Assembly: GCA_963777895.1 (NCBI GenBank)
Contig: CAVZSF010000005.1
Coordinates: 620,001 to 684,000, forward strand
From: UBA2241 sp963777895
GTDB lineage: Bacteria > Actinomycetota > Thermoleophilia > UBA2241
Direction: 5' to 3'
DNA: 64,000 nucleotides
The notes beneath the pieces were generated by a model. The model did no database searches, was not told where the DNA came from, and saw only the letters and a program-made list of their open reading frames with translations. Shown here in pieces: positions 1 to 8,720 of the stretch. Position numbers and translations under genes: made by a program. Every line of letters begins with the position of its first letter. Position 1 is the first letter of the stretch.

Positions 1-154
1 ACGCGGGCCCCCGCATCGCGCCGCCGGTCGGACGCTCCTTAGACCTTCGAGTCCTCTCTCTGCTCCGGTCTCACCCCTTGTATCGGGGCGGCTCCGCCGA
101 CTTGACATAGGACGGATGTCTAGGCGCGATCGCGGGCGGATCGCGATGCGGCGG

Positions 155-202
155 GACGACGAAGGGCGGGAGTGGCCCAGGCCACTCCCGCCCTTCGTCG
201 TC
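155..202. terminator. Perfect 22-bp hairpin after pilB/gspE
   Basis: Bases 155-176 pair perfectly with 181-202 around a CCAG loop. The hairpin lies just beyond the stop of the leftward pilB/gspE gene, so it probably terminates that transcript. No T-run follows, which is usual for GC-rich genomes. Bases 1-154 hold no gene I can support. Confidence 0.6.
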
Positions 203-223
203 GCACCTAGGCTGTCGGCCGCC

Positions 224-2269
224 TCAGACCACGGTCGCCCGCAGCAGCTCGAGGTAGCTCGTGCTGCCGTCGAGCACCTTGCGCACGGCGTCCTCGCGCA
301 GCGACTCGACGCCCTTGGTCCGCGCCAGGCGCTGGATGTCGAGCACGGTGCCGCCGGTCGCGATCAGCTCGCGCAAGTCGTCGTCGACGACCAGCACCTC
401 GTAGAGGCCGACGCGGCCCCGGTAGCCGGTGCCGAAGCACTTGGGGCAGCCCACGGGGTTGTAGACCTTGATCTTCTTGCGCGGCGGATCGCCCAGACCG
501 AGCTCGCGCCAGCGCTCGTCGGTGATCGTCTCGGGTGCGCGGCAATGCCGGCAGAGGCGGCGGACCAGGCGCTGCGCCACGAAGCAGCGCCACGCCGCCG
601 CCACCAGGTAACGCGGCACGCCCATCTCGACCAGACGGTTCACGGCAGCGCTGACATCGTTGGTGTGCAAGGTGCTGAACACCTGGTGCCCGGTGATGGC
701 GGCGTCGGCCGCCATCTTCGCCGTCTCGAGGTCACGGATCTCACCCACCATGATCACGTCCGGGTCGGCGCGCACCAGGGCGCGCAACGCCTGGGCGAAT
801 GTGAGCCCGATGAGCGGCTTCACCTCGGTCTGGATGATGCCCTCGATCTTGCGCTCGATCGGGTCCTCGACCGTGTAGATCTTCTTCTGCGGCGACTTGA
901 TGAGCTCGAGCGTGGTGTAGAGGGTGGTCGACTTGCCGGAGCCGGTCGGTCCGCAGATCACGATGCCGCCCTCGGGCTGCTTGAGGGCAGCCTCGAATCG
1001 CTGCAGTGTCTCTTCGCTCAGGCCCAGCGAGGCGAGGGTCGGCGGCAGCGGTGACTGTTCGAGGATGCGCAGCGCGATGTTCTCGCCATAGAGGCTGGGG
1101 ATGGAGGCGAGGCGCACGTCGATCGCCTCGCCGCTCGACAGCTCGAACGACGTCCGGCCGTCCTGGGGCAGGCGCCGCTCGGCGATGTTCATGTTGCCCA
1201 TGATCTTGAGGCGGCTCGTGATGCCGGGCTGCAGCTCCTTGGGGAACTCGCGCAGGTCGTGCAGCACGCCGTCGATGCGGCAGCGGACGTGCACGCTCTC
1301 TTCCGCCGGCTCGAGGTGGATGTCGGAGGCGTCCATCGCGGTGGCGTCGGCGAGGAGCTGGTCGACGATCTCGACGATGTCGGCGTCGACCACGGCGGCG
1401 CTTTCGCCTTCTTCGAAGCCCTCCTCGCGGGCGTCCTTGAGCTTGCCGCGGCTGCTGAAGTAGACCGCGACGGCCTCGTCGAAGGCGCTCTCGGCACAGA
1501 TCGCCGGTACGACGCGCTTGCCGGTGCGCATGCTGACCTCGTCGATCGAGATGACGTCGAGCGGGTTGGTCATCGCCAGCACGAGGTTGCCGTTGTCGTC
1601 GACGCGCAGCGGGATGAGGCGGTGGCGCACGATGAAGTCACGGGGCAGCAGGCCCATGGCGCCGGGTTGGGGCGCGTTGGCGGTGAGGTCGACGACGCCG
1701 ATGCGCATCTGCCCGGCGAGAGCGTTGACGATGTCCATCTCCGAGACGATGCCGTCGCGCACCAGGACCTCGCCGAGGCGGCCGCCGTCGGCGCGCTGGT
1801 GCTCCAGGGCGGTATCGAGCTGCTTCTGGCTGACGAGGCCGCTGGCCACGAGCAGGGCGCCCAGCTTGAGGCGGCCGGCGGAACGTTGTTTGCGGCCGGC
1901 CGCCACCGCGTCGAGCTTGAGGCGCAGGTCCTCCGGCCGGAAGGGCTTGGTGACGAACTCGGCGGCGCCGAGGCGGTGCGCCTTCTCGAACGTCTGGAAG
2001 TCGCCGCGCGACGACAGGGCGATCACGGGCGTGGCGCGCAGCTCCGGGGAGGCGCCGATGAGGCGCAGCAGCTCGAGCGCGTCGAAGGTGTCGAGGTCGA
2101 GGTCGAGAATGACGGCCGACGGGGAGTTCTCGCGCAGCAGCCGGAGCGTCCCGGGGTCGCCGAGACTCGTCACCACCTCGCCGGAGTCGTCGAACTGCCT
2201 GGCCAGCTCGTCCCGCAGGTCCGGATCGCTCACCACGATAGCGACTCGCGGCTTTACAGTCGTCGTCAC
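224..2269 (-). CDS. PilB/GspE-type assembly ATPase with N-terminal receiver domain
   Basis: This 681-residue protein is a hexameric ATPase that drives type IV pilus or type II secretion assembly at the inner face of the membrane. Residues 8-125 form a response-regulator receiver domain, with acidic D15/D17, phospho-acceptor D56 and K108. A MshEN/T2SSE N-terminal domain follows at about 133-190. The ATPase domain has Walker A GPTGSGKST from about 440, Walker B DVIMVGE near 504, and the His box FSTLHTND at 531-538. The zinc site is C573-x2-C576 with C608-x2-C611. The GTG start has the Shine-Dalgarno GGGAGG five bases upstream. The receiver fusion suggests that pilus assembly is set by phosphorylation, but no kinase is adjacent. 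The ATPase assignment is firm; pilus versus secretion is not decided here. Confidence 0.93.
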   Translation of the reverse strand: MTTTVKPRVAIVVSDPDLRDELARQFDDSGEVVTSLGDPGTLRLLRENSPSAVILDLDLDTFDALELLRLIGASPELRATPVIALSSRGDFQTFEKAHRLGAAEFVTKPFRPEDLRLKLDAVAAGRKQRSAGRLKLGALLVASGLVSQKQLDTALEHQRADGGRLGEVLVRDGIVSEMDIVNALAGQMRIGVVDLTANAPQPGAMGLLPRDFIVRHRLIPLRVDDNGNLVLAMTNPLDVISIDEVSMRTGKRVVPAICAESAFDEAVAVYFSSRGKLKDAREEGFEEGESAAVVDADIVEIVDQLLADATAMDASDIHLEPAEESVHVRCRIDGVLHDLREFPKELQPGITSRLKIMGNMNIAERRLPQDGRTSFELSSGEAIDVRLASIPSLYGENIALRILEQSPLPPTLASLGLSEETLQRFEAALKQPEGGIVICGPTGSGKSTTLYTTLELIKSPQKKIYTVEDPIERKIEGIIQTEVKPLIGLTFAQALRALVRADPDVIMVGEIRDLETAKMAADAAITGHQVFSTLHTNDVSAAVNRLVEMGVPRYLVAAAWRCFVAQRLVRRLCRHCRAPETITDERWRELGLGDPPRKKIKVYNPVGCPKCFGTGYRGRVGLYEVLVVDDDLRELIATGGTVLDIQRLARTKGVESLREDAVRKVLDGSTSYLELLRATVV

Positions 2270-2624
2270 AGAGACCTCCCGCTCGGTCGTGCCGAATCAT
2301 ACTGTAAGCAGAGAGGGCTCATGAGATACCTAGTCGGAGTGTTGCAGGCGAGGCTTTAGCCAGGCGCGCCGTTCTGCCTTCTGCGGCTTGTCTGAACGGA
2401 GGAAAGGTGCCGGGCCGGCGGGGGCCTTCACTCGGATGCGGGCTGTCCGGTTTCTGTTTGAAGGAGACCGGCCCGGCAGAGAGAGGATCAGAAATGCCGG
2501 GCGTGCGCCCGGTGAGTTGTCCGCGTCTCTCGCGTCCAGTATCGGCAGACGGGACGAGGACGTGAGCGGCGAACGGCCAAAGCGTTGCTTGCCGGGAGAA
2601 CGCGAAAGCGGCGGAGTCGGTCGC
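2270..2624. other. Intergenic region between divergent pilB/gspE and accC
   Basis: These 355 bases separate two divergently transcribed genes. A TATGAT box on the minus strand upstream of pilB could be its -10 element. I see no credible coding region, tRNA or recognised riboswitch; the open frames here lack family features. Confidence 0.4.
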
Positions 2625-2642
2625 TGCTATACTCCGCTCCCG
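2625..2642 (+). promoter_or_regulatory. Extended -10 promoter giving leaderless accC mRNA
   Basis: TGCTATACT (2625-2633) is an extended -10 element. The GTG start of accC lies 8 bases after TATACT, so transcription should begin at or next to the start codon. No Shine-Dalgarno is present. The same layout occurs before the mannosyltransferase gene at 56095. Confidence 0.6.
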
Positions 2643-3982
2643 TGTTCGACAAGGTCCTCATCGCCAACCGCGGCGAGATCGCCATCAGGGTCATCCGCGC
2701 CTGCCGCGAGCTCGGCGTCGCGACCGTCGCCGTCTACTCGGAGGCCGACGCCGACTGCCTCCACGTGCGCTACGCCGACGAGGCCGTCTGCATCGGGCCA
2801 CCGCCGGCCGCGGCCAGCTACCTGGTCATGCCGGCGATCGTGCAAGCCGCCCTGCAGTCCGGAGCGCAGGCCATTCACCCCGGATACGGCTTCCTGGCCG
2901 AGCGCGCCGAGTTCTCCCGCCTATGCCGGGAGCACGACCTGAAGTTCATCGGCCCGTCGCCCGAGTCGATCGGCCTCATGGGCGACAAGGCGGCGGCGCG
3001 GACCACGATGACCGCCGCCGGTGTCCCCGTCACGCCGGGGTCGGACGGCATCATCGCCGACGCGGATGAGGCCGAGGTGGTCGCCCTGCGCATCGGCCTT
3101 CCGGTCATGGTGAAGGCGGCCGCGGGCGGCGGCGGCAAGGGCATCCGCATCGTCAAGGATGTGGCCGAGCTGCACGCCGCCGTGCGCCAGGCGCAGGCCG
3201 AGGCACAGGCCGCCTTCGGCAACGGCGCCGTCTACGTCGAGAAGTACATCGCGGCGCCGCGGCACATCGAGATCCAGGTGCTCGCCGACGGCAAGGGTCA
3301 CGGCGTGCACCTCGGCGAGCGCGACTGCTCGATCCAGCGTCGCCACCAGAAGCTGATCGAGGAGGCGCCCTCGCCGGCCGTGACCCCGGAGCTGCGGCGG
3401 CAGATGGGCGAAGCCGCCGTGGCCGCCGCCGTCGCGGCGCACTACGAGGGCGCCGGCACCGTCGAGTTCCTGCTCGACTCTGACGGCAGCTTCTACTTCA
3501 TGGAGATGAACACGCGCGTGCAGGTCGAGCACTGCGTCACCGAGATGGTCACCGGCATCGACATCGTCAAGACGGGCATCCGCATCGCGGCCGGCGAGGG
3601 CCTGCCGATCCAGCAGGAGGACGTCCGGGTCGAAGGGCACGCCATCGAGTTCCGCATCAACGCCGAAGACCCGGCCGAGAACTTCATGCCCTCACCGGGC
3701 GTGGTCACCCAGTGGGTGCCGCCGGGCGGGCCCTGGGTGCGGCTCGACAGCCACGTCTACCAGGGCTATCTGGTGCCGCCGTTCTACGACAGCCTGCTGG
3801 CCAAGCTCGTCGTGTGGGGGCGCGACCGCGACGAGTGCCTGCGGCGGTCGCGCTGGGCGCTGGACCAGTTCCTGGTGGACGGCGTGAAGACGGTGCTCCC
3901 GTTCCACCGCACCGTCCTCGAGCACCCGCTCTTCATCGCCGGCGACGTCACGACGCACTTCATCGAGGACCACCTGAGCTGA
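2642..3982 (+). CDS. accC: Biotin carboxylase subunit of an acyl-CoA carboxylase
   Basis: The protein (446 residues) performs ATP-dependent carboxylation of biotin on its carrier protein, the first half-reaction of acetyl-CoA or propionyl-CoA carboxylase. It begins VFDKVLIANRGEIAIRVIRA, the standard family N-terminus, which fixes the GTG start. The ATP-grasp glycine loop AAGGGGKGIR, the MEMNTRVQVEHCVTE segment and the RINAEDP motif are all present. The length matches free-standing AccC, with no fused biotin or carboxyltransferase domain, and no partner subunit is adjacent. Promoter spacing suggests leaderless translation. Substrate (acetyl- or propionyl-CoA) cannot be decided from this subunit. 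Confidence 0.95.
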   Translation: MFDKVLIANRGEIAIRVIRACRELGVATVAVYSEADADCLHVRYADEAVCIGPPPAAASYLVMPAIVQAALQSGAQAIHPGYGFLAERAEFSRLCREHDLKFIGPSPESIGLMGDKAAARTTMTAAGVPVTPGSDGIIADADEAEVVALRIGLPVMVKAAAGGGGKGIRIVKDVAELHAAVRQAQAEAQAAFGNGAVYVEKYIAAPRHIEIQVLADGKGHGVHLGERDCSIQRRHQKLIEEAPSPAVTPELRRQMGEAAVAAAVAAHYEGAGTVEFLLDSDGSFYFMEMNTRVQVEHCVTEMVTGIDIVKTGIRIAAGEGLPIQQEDVRVEGHAIEFRINAEDPAENFMPSPGVVTQWVPPGGPWVRLDSHVYQGYLVPPFYDSLLAKLVVWGRDRDECLRRSRWALDQFLVDGVKTVLPFHRTVLEHPLFIAGDVTTHFIEDHLS

Positions 3983-4023
3983 CGGCGCCGGGCATCGCCG
4001 CAGCGTGCGCGGCGGCCGCCCTT

Positions 4024-4209
4024 CTACTCTCCGACGAGCGCGGCCACCGCCACCGCGGCGCCGACGATCGCAGCGACGATGACGGCAAGATCCATGTGGC
4101 GCGGCGCGAACACGAGGACGACCAGCAGGGCGAGCACGACGAACACGACCCCGGCCCAATGGCGCGCCAGGAAGGCGAGCGCGGCCAGCGGCAGGTACCT
4201 TGCTCTCAT
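4024..4209 (-). CDS. Small two-helix membrane protein, function unknown
   Basis: This 61-residue product has two hydrophobic segments separated by the short charged stretch APRHMD, so a hairpin membrane protein is likely. The ATG is preceded by a GGAAGG-type Shine-Dalgarno four bases upstream, which decides this start over an upstream alternative. It lies between accC and the selenoprotein gene and points against both. No family was recognised. It ends in TAG. Confidence 0.45.
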   Translation of the reverse strand: MRARYLPLAALAFLARHWAGVVFVVLALLVVLVFAPRHMDLAVIVAAIVGAAVAVAALVGE

Positions 4210-4387
4210 CCCGCCTTCCGCTTCACCCTCGCCTCCGCCATCTGCACCCGGCACCCGAGGCCGCTCCTCCGCGTCATCATAGGCACCCTCGGGCGGCGAG
4301 AGGTGAGAGGCAGACGTCTACGGGTACATTCGTGGGGACGCAGGCCGAGCGACGCGACCGGCCGCCAACCACGCGAGGAGGACGCGC

Positions 4388-5062
4388 ATGGCGATACTCA
4401 GCGACGAGGACGTCGCGCAGCTGCGGCAGATCTTCGAGGAGCAGCTCACGGGGGACGTCACCCTCGTGCACTACACCCAGCGTGAGAGCAAGATCCTCGT
4501 GCCCGGCGTCGTCCCCTGCGCGACCTGCCGGGACACGCTCGACCTGTTGCAGGAGCTCGTCGAACTGAGCGACCACCTCACCCTCGAGGTGCACGACTTC
4601 GCCGGCGAGGCCGAGCTGGCCCAGCAGCAGGGCGTCGACAAGATCCCCGCCACCATCGTGCGCGGCAAGGACGGCGGGGAGCGCGCCCGGTTCTTCGGCA
4701 TCCCGGCGGGGTACGAGTTCACCACGCTTCTTGAGGACGTCCTCGACGTCGGCGGCGCGGCGCCGCCGCTGGAGCGCAAGACGATCGACGCGCTGGCTCA
4801 GCTCGAGGAGGACATCCACATCCAGGTCTTCGTCACCCCTACCTGACCGTACTGTCCGTCCGCGGTGCGGATGGCACATGCGCTGGCCCTGGCCAGCGAG
4901 CGGGTCACGGCCGACATGGTGATGGCGCCCGAGTACCCGCACCTCTCGCAGCGCTACGCGGTGATGGCCGTGCCGAAGACCGTCATCAACGAGACGCGCA
5001 GCTTCGAGGGCGCGCTGCCCGAGGAGGAGTTCGTTCAGCAGGTGACCGGCGCGGCGACCTGA
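4388..5062 (+). CDS. PDO/glutaredoxin-like selenoprotein (UGA at codon 153)
   Basis: The gene encodes a 224-residue protein with two thioredoxin folds, like the protein disulfide oxidoreductases (PDO) of thermophiles and NrdH/Grx-like relatives. The N-terminal fold has C44-A-T-C47. The C-terminal fold reads FVTPT-TGA-PYCPSAVRMAHA. The in-frame TGA at 4844-4846 replaces the first Cys of the usual CPYC site, giving U-P-Y-C, and the frame then runs on with clear homology (EYPHLSQRYAVMAVPKTVIN) to a TGA stop at 5062. A hairpin with a GGT loop follows the UGA. The ATG has an AGGAGG Shine-Dalgarno. I infer a selenocysteine-containing cytosolic thiol oxidoreductase. Read conventionally it would be two fragments, the second lacking its active-site residue. 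Confidence 0.88.
4856..4874 (+). promoter_or_regulatory. SECIS-like hairpin after UGA 4844-4846
   Basis: Eight base pairs (4856-4863 with 4867-4874, one G-U) close a GGT triloop. The stem begins 9 bases after the UGA and the loop lies 17 bases after it. Bacterial SECIS elements sit in the coding sequence just 3' of the UGA and expose G and U in the loop for SelB, which fits. Structure is read by eye only. Confidence 0.65.
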
Positions 5063-5104
5063 AGGTGGGAGCCGCCGGAGCGGCTGCCGGAGGATTAGGA
5101 CGAC

Positions 5105-5147
5105 GGCCGGCGGCGGGGAGCGCGACAAGCGCCTCCCGCCGCCGGCC
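5105..5147. terminator. Bidirectional terminator hairpin
   Basis: A GC-rich inverted repeat (5105-5123 with 5129-5147, loop GACAA, a small mismatch near the tip) lies between the convergent ends of the selenoprotein gene and the CinA-like gene. It can serve both. Confidence 0.6.
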
Positions 5148-5993
5148 TCATTCGTCCTTCTCCTCCGCGATCGCGAAGCCGCGCGCCGCGACCTGCTCGA
5201 GGAGCTCGGCTGCGACCGGCGCGAGCAGCGCGGCGACCGCCTGCCCGTCCGGGCCGCGTGCCGAGAGGGTGATGCGGATCGACGGCATGGAGCCGATCAC
5301 CTTGGCGCGCGACTTCACGTAGACCAGGGGGTGACCGGCCTCGGCGGCGGCGAGCAGGTCGGCGATCGCCGATTCGTCCTGCAGCTCCGCGACCAATCCG
5401 CGCTGGGCGTAGCACGCCGCGCCAAAGACGCGCGCGAACACGTCTCCGAGCGACTCCTCGACGATCGCGACGAGCTCGCCGGGCACGCCCGGCAGCGACA
5501 CGATGAGCGTGCCGTTCGCCTCGCAGAGGACGGCCGGCGCCCCGCCGATCGGGTTCACGATCGGCCGGGCGCCGGCCGGCAGCCGTGCCATCTTGCGGCG
5601 CGCGTCGTTCAGATGAGCGAACGGGACGAGACCGCGGCGGTAGAAGTCTTCGTAGCGCTCGCGCACCATGGCCTCGGCCTCAGCGTCGAGTTCGAGGGTA
5701 CGTCCCAGGCCGGCGGCGACGCCCTGCAGGGTCCGGTCGTCGCTCGTCGGCCCGAGGCCGCCGACGGTGAAGACCAGAGCCGGGCCGCGATCCACGGCCT
5801 CGCGGATCTCGCGGGCGATGGTCTCGACCTCGTCGCGCACCATCACCGTGCGCCGGACGGTCCCGCCGAGAGCGGTGACCCTCCGGCAGAGGAGGTGGCT
5901 GTTCGAGTCGAGCACGTCGCCCGCCAGCACCTCGTTGCCGGCCGAGACGATCTCGACCGCGGGACTCCCCGCTCCCGAGCGCCCGTCATTCAT
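5148..5993 (-). CDS. CinA-like MoCF-domain protein
   Basis: The 281-residue protein is the molybdopterin-binding (MoCF) domain seen at the N-terminus of CinA, a family linked to pyridine-nucleotide repair and competence damage. It begins VEIVSAGNEVLAGDVLDSN and carries the GGLGPTSDDRT loop and NPIGGAPAV, both typical. The C-terminal NMN-deamidase domain of full-length CinA is missing, so only the MoCF part is present. I chose the ATG at 5993: it precedes the conserved domain and a GACACT box lies 6 bases upstream, suggesting leaderless expression. Substrate is unknown. Confidence 0.85.
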   Translation of the reverse strand: MNDGRSGAGSPAVEIVSAGNEVLAGDVLDSNSHLLCRRVTALGGTVRRTVMVRDEVETIAREIREAVDRGPALVFTVGGLGPTSDDRTLQGVAAGLGRTLELDAEAEAMVRERYEDFYRRGLVPFAHLNDARRKMARLPAGARPIVNPIGGAPAVLCEANGTLIVSLPGVPGELVAIVEESLGDVFARVFGAACYAQRGLVAELQDESAIADLLAAAEAGHPLVYVKSRAKVIGSMPSIRITLSARGPDGQAVAALLAPVAAELLEQVAARGFAIAEEKDE

Positions 5994-6082
5994 GAGCGGA
6001 GTGTCCCAGACGCACGCCCTCGCGGGCAAGGGTCCGCCCGCTACGTGGCGGCTATACTGACTGTGATCGAGGAGGTGCTCCG

Positions 6083-6781
6083 ATGCGTCCCATCACCATC
6101 CTGCAGCACGAGGCCGACACTCCTCCCTGCGTGATCGGTGAGGCGCTGGAAGAGCTGGAAGTCCCCTTCGAGGTACGCCACCTGTATCGTGGCGACACGC
6201 TGCCCGAGTTCCCCGACGAGACCTCCGGTCTGATCGTCCTCGGCGGCTCGATGCACGTGACGCAGGCGAAGAAGTATCGCTTCCTCGAGGGGGAGATCCG
6301 CTACCTGCGCATACTCCTCAGACACAGCGCTCCGATCTGGGGTGTATGCCTCGGATCGCAGCTGCTCACGGTCGCCGCCGGGGGGGAGGTCTACCGCCGG
6401 GACAAGCCCGAGATCGGATGGGTGTCCATCGAGAAGCGTCGCGACGACTCCCTTTTGCACGGCATCGGGTCGCCGTTCGTCGCCTTCGAGTGGCATCTGT
6501 ACTCGTGCAAGCTGCCGCCGTTCGGTGAGGCGGTGGCGGAGGGCGAAGGCGGACTGCAGGCCTTCCGTGCCGGCGCACGTGCCTGGGGCACGCAATTCCA
6601 CCCTGAGGTGGACGGTCCGATGCTCGCGGACTGGATCCTCGAGGAAGAGAAGGATCTCGAGAAGAAGCACCCCGGCCTGGTCGCGCGGATGAGGCAGGAC
6701 ACCGAGACATACCTCGAGGCGAACGACGCTTTCTGCCGCCGCCTCACGCGCAACTTCCTGCTCGCGTCCGACCTGCTGTAG
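6083..6781 (+). CDS. Class I glutamine amidotransferase domain protein
   Basis: The 232-residue protein is a GuaA-like class I glutamine amidotransferase that stands alone. The nucleophile is C89 in WGVCLGSQLL, and the H173/E175 pair lies in QFHPEV, so the Cys-His-Glu triad is complete. Such proteins hydrolyse glutamine or gamma-glutamyl compounds, and some act in polyamine or peptide breakdown; the substrate cannot be told here. A TATACT -10 box and a GAGGAGGT Shine-Dalgarno precede the ATG. The gene ends in TAG. Confidence 0.88.
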   Translation: MRPITILQHEADTPPCVIGEALEELEVPFEVRHLYRGDTLPEFPDETSGLIVLGGSMHVTQAKKYRFLEGEIRYLRILLRHSAPIWGVCLGSQLLTVAAGGEVYRRDKPEIGWVSIEKRRDDSLLHGIGSPFVAFEWHLYSCKLPPFGEAVAEGEGGLQAFRAGARAWGTQFHPEVDGPMLADWILEEEKDLEKKHPGLVARMRQDTETYLEANDAFCRRLTRNFLLASDLL

Positions 6782-6881
6782 GCCGATACGCGAGGCATGA
6801 GCGTCGCTGCTTTCGGCGAATACCCACTCCATCAGGCGCGGCCCCAAGCGGCCGTCTCGCGACCGGATGGTGGTCTCAGGG

Positions 6882-6971
6882 CAGCCCGAGCAGCCGGGGG
6901 GCCGACTGTGGTCCGGGCAGCCCGAAGGGTCGTGGGGGCGACCTGGTTTCGGGCAGCCCCTCGGGGAGAGG
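6882..6971. repeat. Imperfect 36-bp direct repeats (about 2.5 units)
   Basis: Units begin at 6882, 6918 and 6954, exactly 36 bases apart, each starting CAGCCC after GGG. Units 1 and 2 match at about 25 of 36 positions; the third is partial. Thirty-six bases equals 12 codons. On the minus strand one frame reads a GLP-centred 12-residue repeat, but no convincing gene contains it. The repeats lie in a 335-base gap (6782-7116) otherwise free of genes. TGTTT and AAACA arms near 7069-7087 could be an operator for the next gene. Confidence 0.5.
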
Positions 6972-7116
6972 GGCTTGTGAAAGGAGCCATGGGGTGGTAC
7001 CTGGGGGTACCTGCACGGGGAGGGATGTGTGGAGGGGGACTCCCGCGTGCAGGCGGTATATTACCACTGTTTCAACGATGTAAACACCCTTTTCCCGTTT
7101 TGTTGCGGAGCCTGGG

Positions 7117-8657
7117 ATGCCGGTGACGGGAGCCACCAAGACGATCTTCGAGGTGCGGCGCGAACAGCGCTGGCGCATCTGGCTGCTGTTCGCGCTGCTC
7201 CTTCTGGTGATCTACGCCGGCGTCTGGCTGGCCTGTCTGCTCGTTGCCGTCTGGGCCGAGGTGCTCGTGCCCACGGGCATGGCCCTGAGCCTGGTCCTCG
7301 ACCTCCGCAACAGCATGCTGATCCTCGGGATCGCGGTGCTCGTCTCGCTCGTGTACTGGTTCGGCGCGCAGCTGGACGCCCGGGAGCGGCTCTGGCCGCG
7401 ATGCACGGCGCCCCGCTGGACCCGGGTGACCGGTATCACCAGCGTCTCGCCAACATCGTCGAGGAGCTGCGCATCGCCACGGGCGGGCCGCCGATCGAGT
7501 GCGTGACGGTGCCCACTCTGGGAATGAACGCGTTCGCCTTCAGCGACCTGCATGGCGGCGGGGTGGTGGGTGTGACCGAGGGGGCGCTCTCGCGCCTGTC
7601 GCGTCCCCAGCTGCAGGCCGTTGTCGCCCACGAGTTCGCACACATCCTCTCGGGCACCTACGTGACGGCCACAGTGTCGTGCCTGCTCTTCGGCATCTAC
7701 TCCAGTCTGGCCGACAAGCTGGAGGAGGCGGCCCTGGCCACGGGGCAGACCAGGGCCGCACCCGTCGCCATCGGCGCACTGCTCCTGCGCGGGCTGCTCT
7801 TCGTGCTGCAGCTCGCGTCGCGCATCACGACGGCGGCGCTCTCGCGGGAGCGTGAGACCGAGGCGGATGTCGCTTCGGCGAAGTACACCCGGGACCCGCT
7901 GAGCCTCGCCCAGGCGCTGCGCCTGATCGGGCGACATTCCGGCGGCGCGGGTTACATCCCCGAGGGTCTCGCGCCCCTGTGCATCAGGGCGAACGAGGGG
8001 CCCGCCCCCTGGCTCTTCGGCCACTGGCAGGCCAGCCACCCGCCCCTCGGGCGTCGCATCAACAGGCTGCTCGCGCTCGCCCACGTCTCGCCCGACGACT
8101 TCGAACGGCAGGCGGCGGCGGCCGGCGAGCGCTTCGACGCGCGCGAGCACGTCACGAAGCCACCGGCCGCCGCCGCGGTCGGCCAGGCCGCTCTGACCGC
8201 GGCCCGCCGCGGCGTCGCGCAGAGATTTGTACCGGCGATCGCGCAGGCCGCCGCCGCCGCGTCCGCCTGCCCCTCGTGCGGTGGACAGCTGCGTCGCGTC
8301 GACTACGAGGGCGTCGGAATCGAGGCGTGTCCCGCGTGCGGGGGGCGGCTGGTGGGCACCGAGGAGGTGCGCCGTATCGCCGCCCGTCGCGAGGCGGCCT
8401 TCACCCCGGACCAGGAGCGGCTCGCCGACTTGGTCGCCGCCCAAGGCGACGACCTGCGGCGAGCCGCGCATCTCGTCCGCGGCCGCCCCGGAGTCCGTCT
8501 CATCGCCTGCCCGCACTGCGGCCGCGCCATGCTGCGACGGCATTGGGACTACGAGCATGCCGTCGAAGTCGACGTCTGCGCCGTCTGCGACCTCACGTGG
8601 TTCGAGAAGGACGAGCTCGAAGTGCTGCAGCTTCTGAACGAACGGATGGCCCCGTAG
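7117..8657 (+). CDS. M48 family membrane metalloprotease with zinc ribbons, frameshifted
   Basis: The product is an HtpX-like M48 zinc metalloprotease. Two N-terminal membrane helices (LLFALLLLVIYAGVWLACLL and MLILGIAVLVSLVYWF) are followed by the catalytic VVAHEFAHILSG (HExxH) and a further hydrophobic stretch. An unusual C-terminal region has two TFIIB-type zinc ribbons: CPSCGG...CPACGG and CPHCG...CAVC with the WFEKDELE ending. The reading frame changes near 7390-7392: the N-terminal part runs in one frame to DARERL, and the protease domain continues in another from LAAMHGAPLD. Restoring one C in that run joins them. This is a sequencing error or a real frameshift. The gene ends in TAG. 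Confidence 0.85.
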
Positions 8658-8720
8658 CCGATAGTGGACGGTCGCGGGCGTCGGTCGTAGCATCTCCTGA
8701 AAGCCGATCCAGGAGCCGTC

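Noticed and set aside
102..107. TTGACA near the left edge as a promoter
   Set aside because: No -10 element at proper spacing and no gene downstream on that strand.
116..1054. Long open frames antisense to pilB/gspE and to many other genes
   Set aside because: High GC opens all frames; these products are His/Arg/Asp-rich mirror sequences without family features.
6882..6971. CRISPR array, because of the 36-base period
   Set aside because: The period covers the whole unit with no unique spacers, repeats are imperfect, and no cas genes are near.
6797..7126. In-frame open stretch after the TAG of the glutamine amidotransferase, a possible UAG read-through extension
   Set aside because: The product before TAG is already full length, and the extension is low-complexity and runs through the 36-bp repeats.
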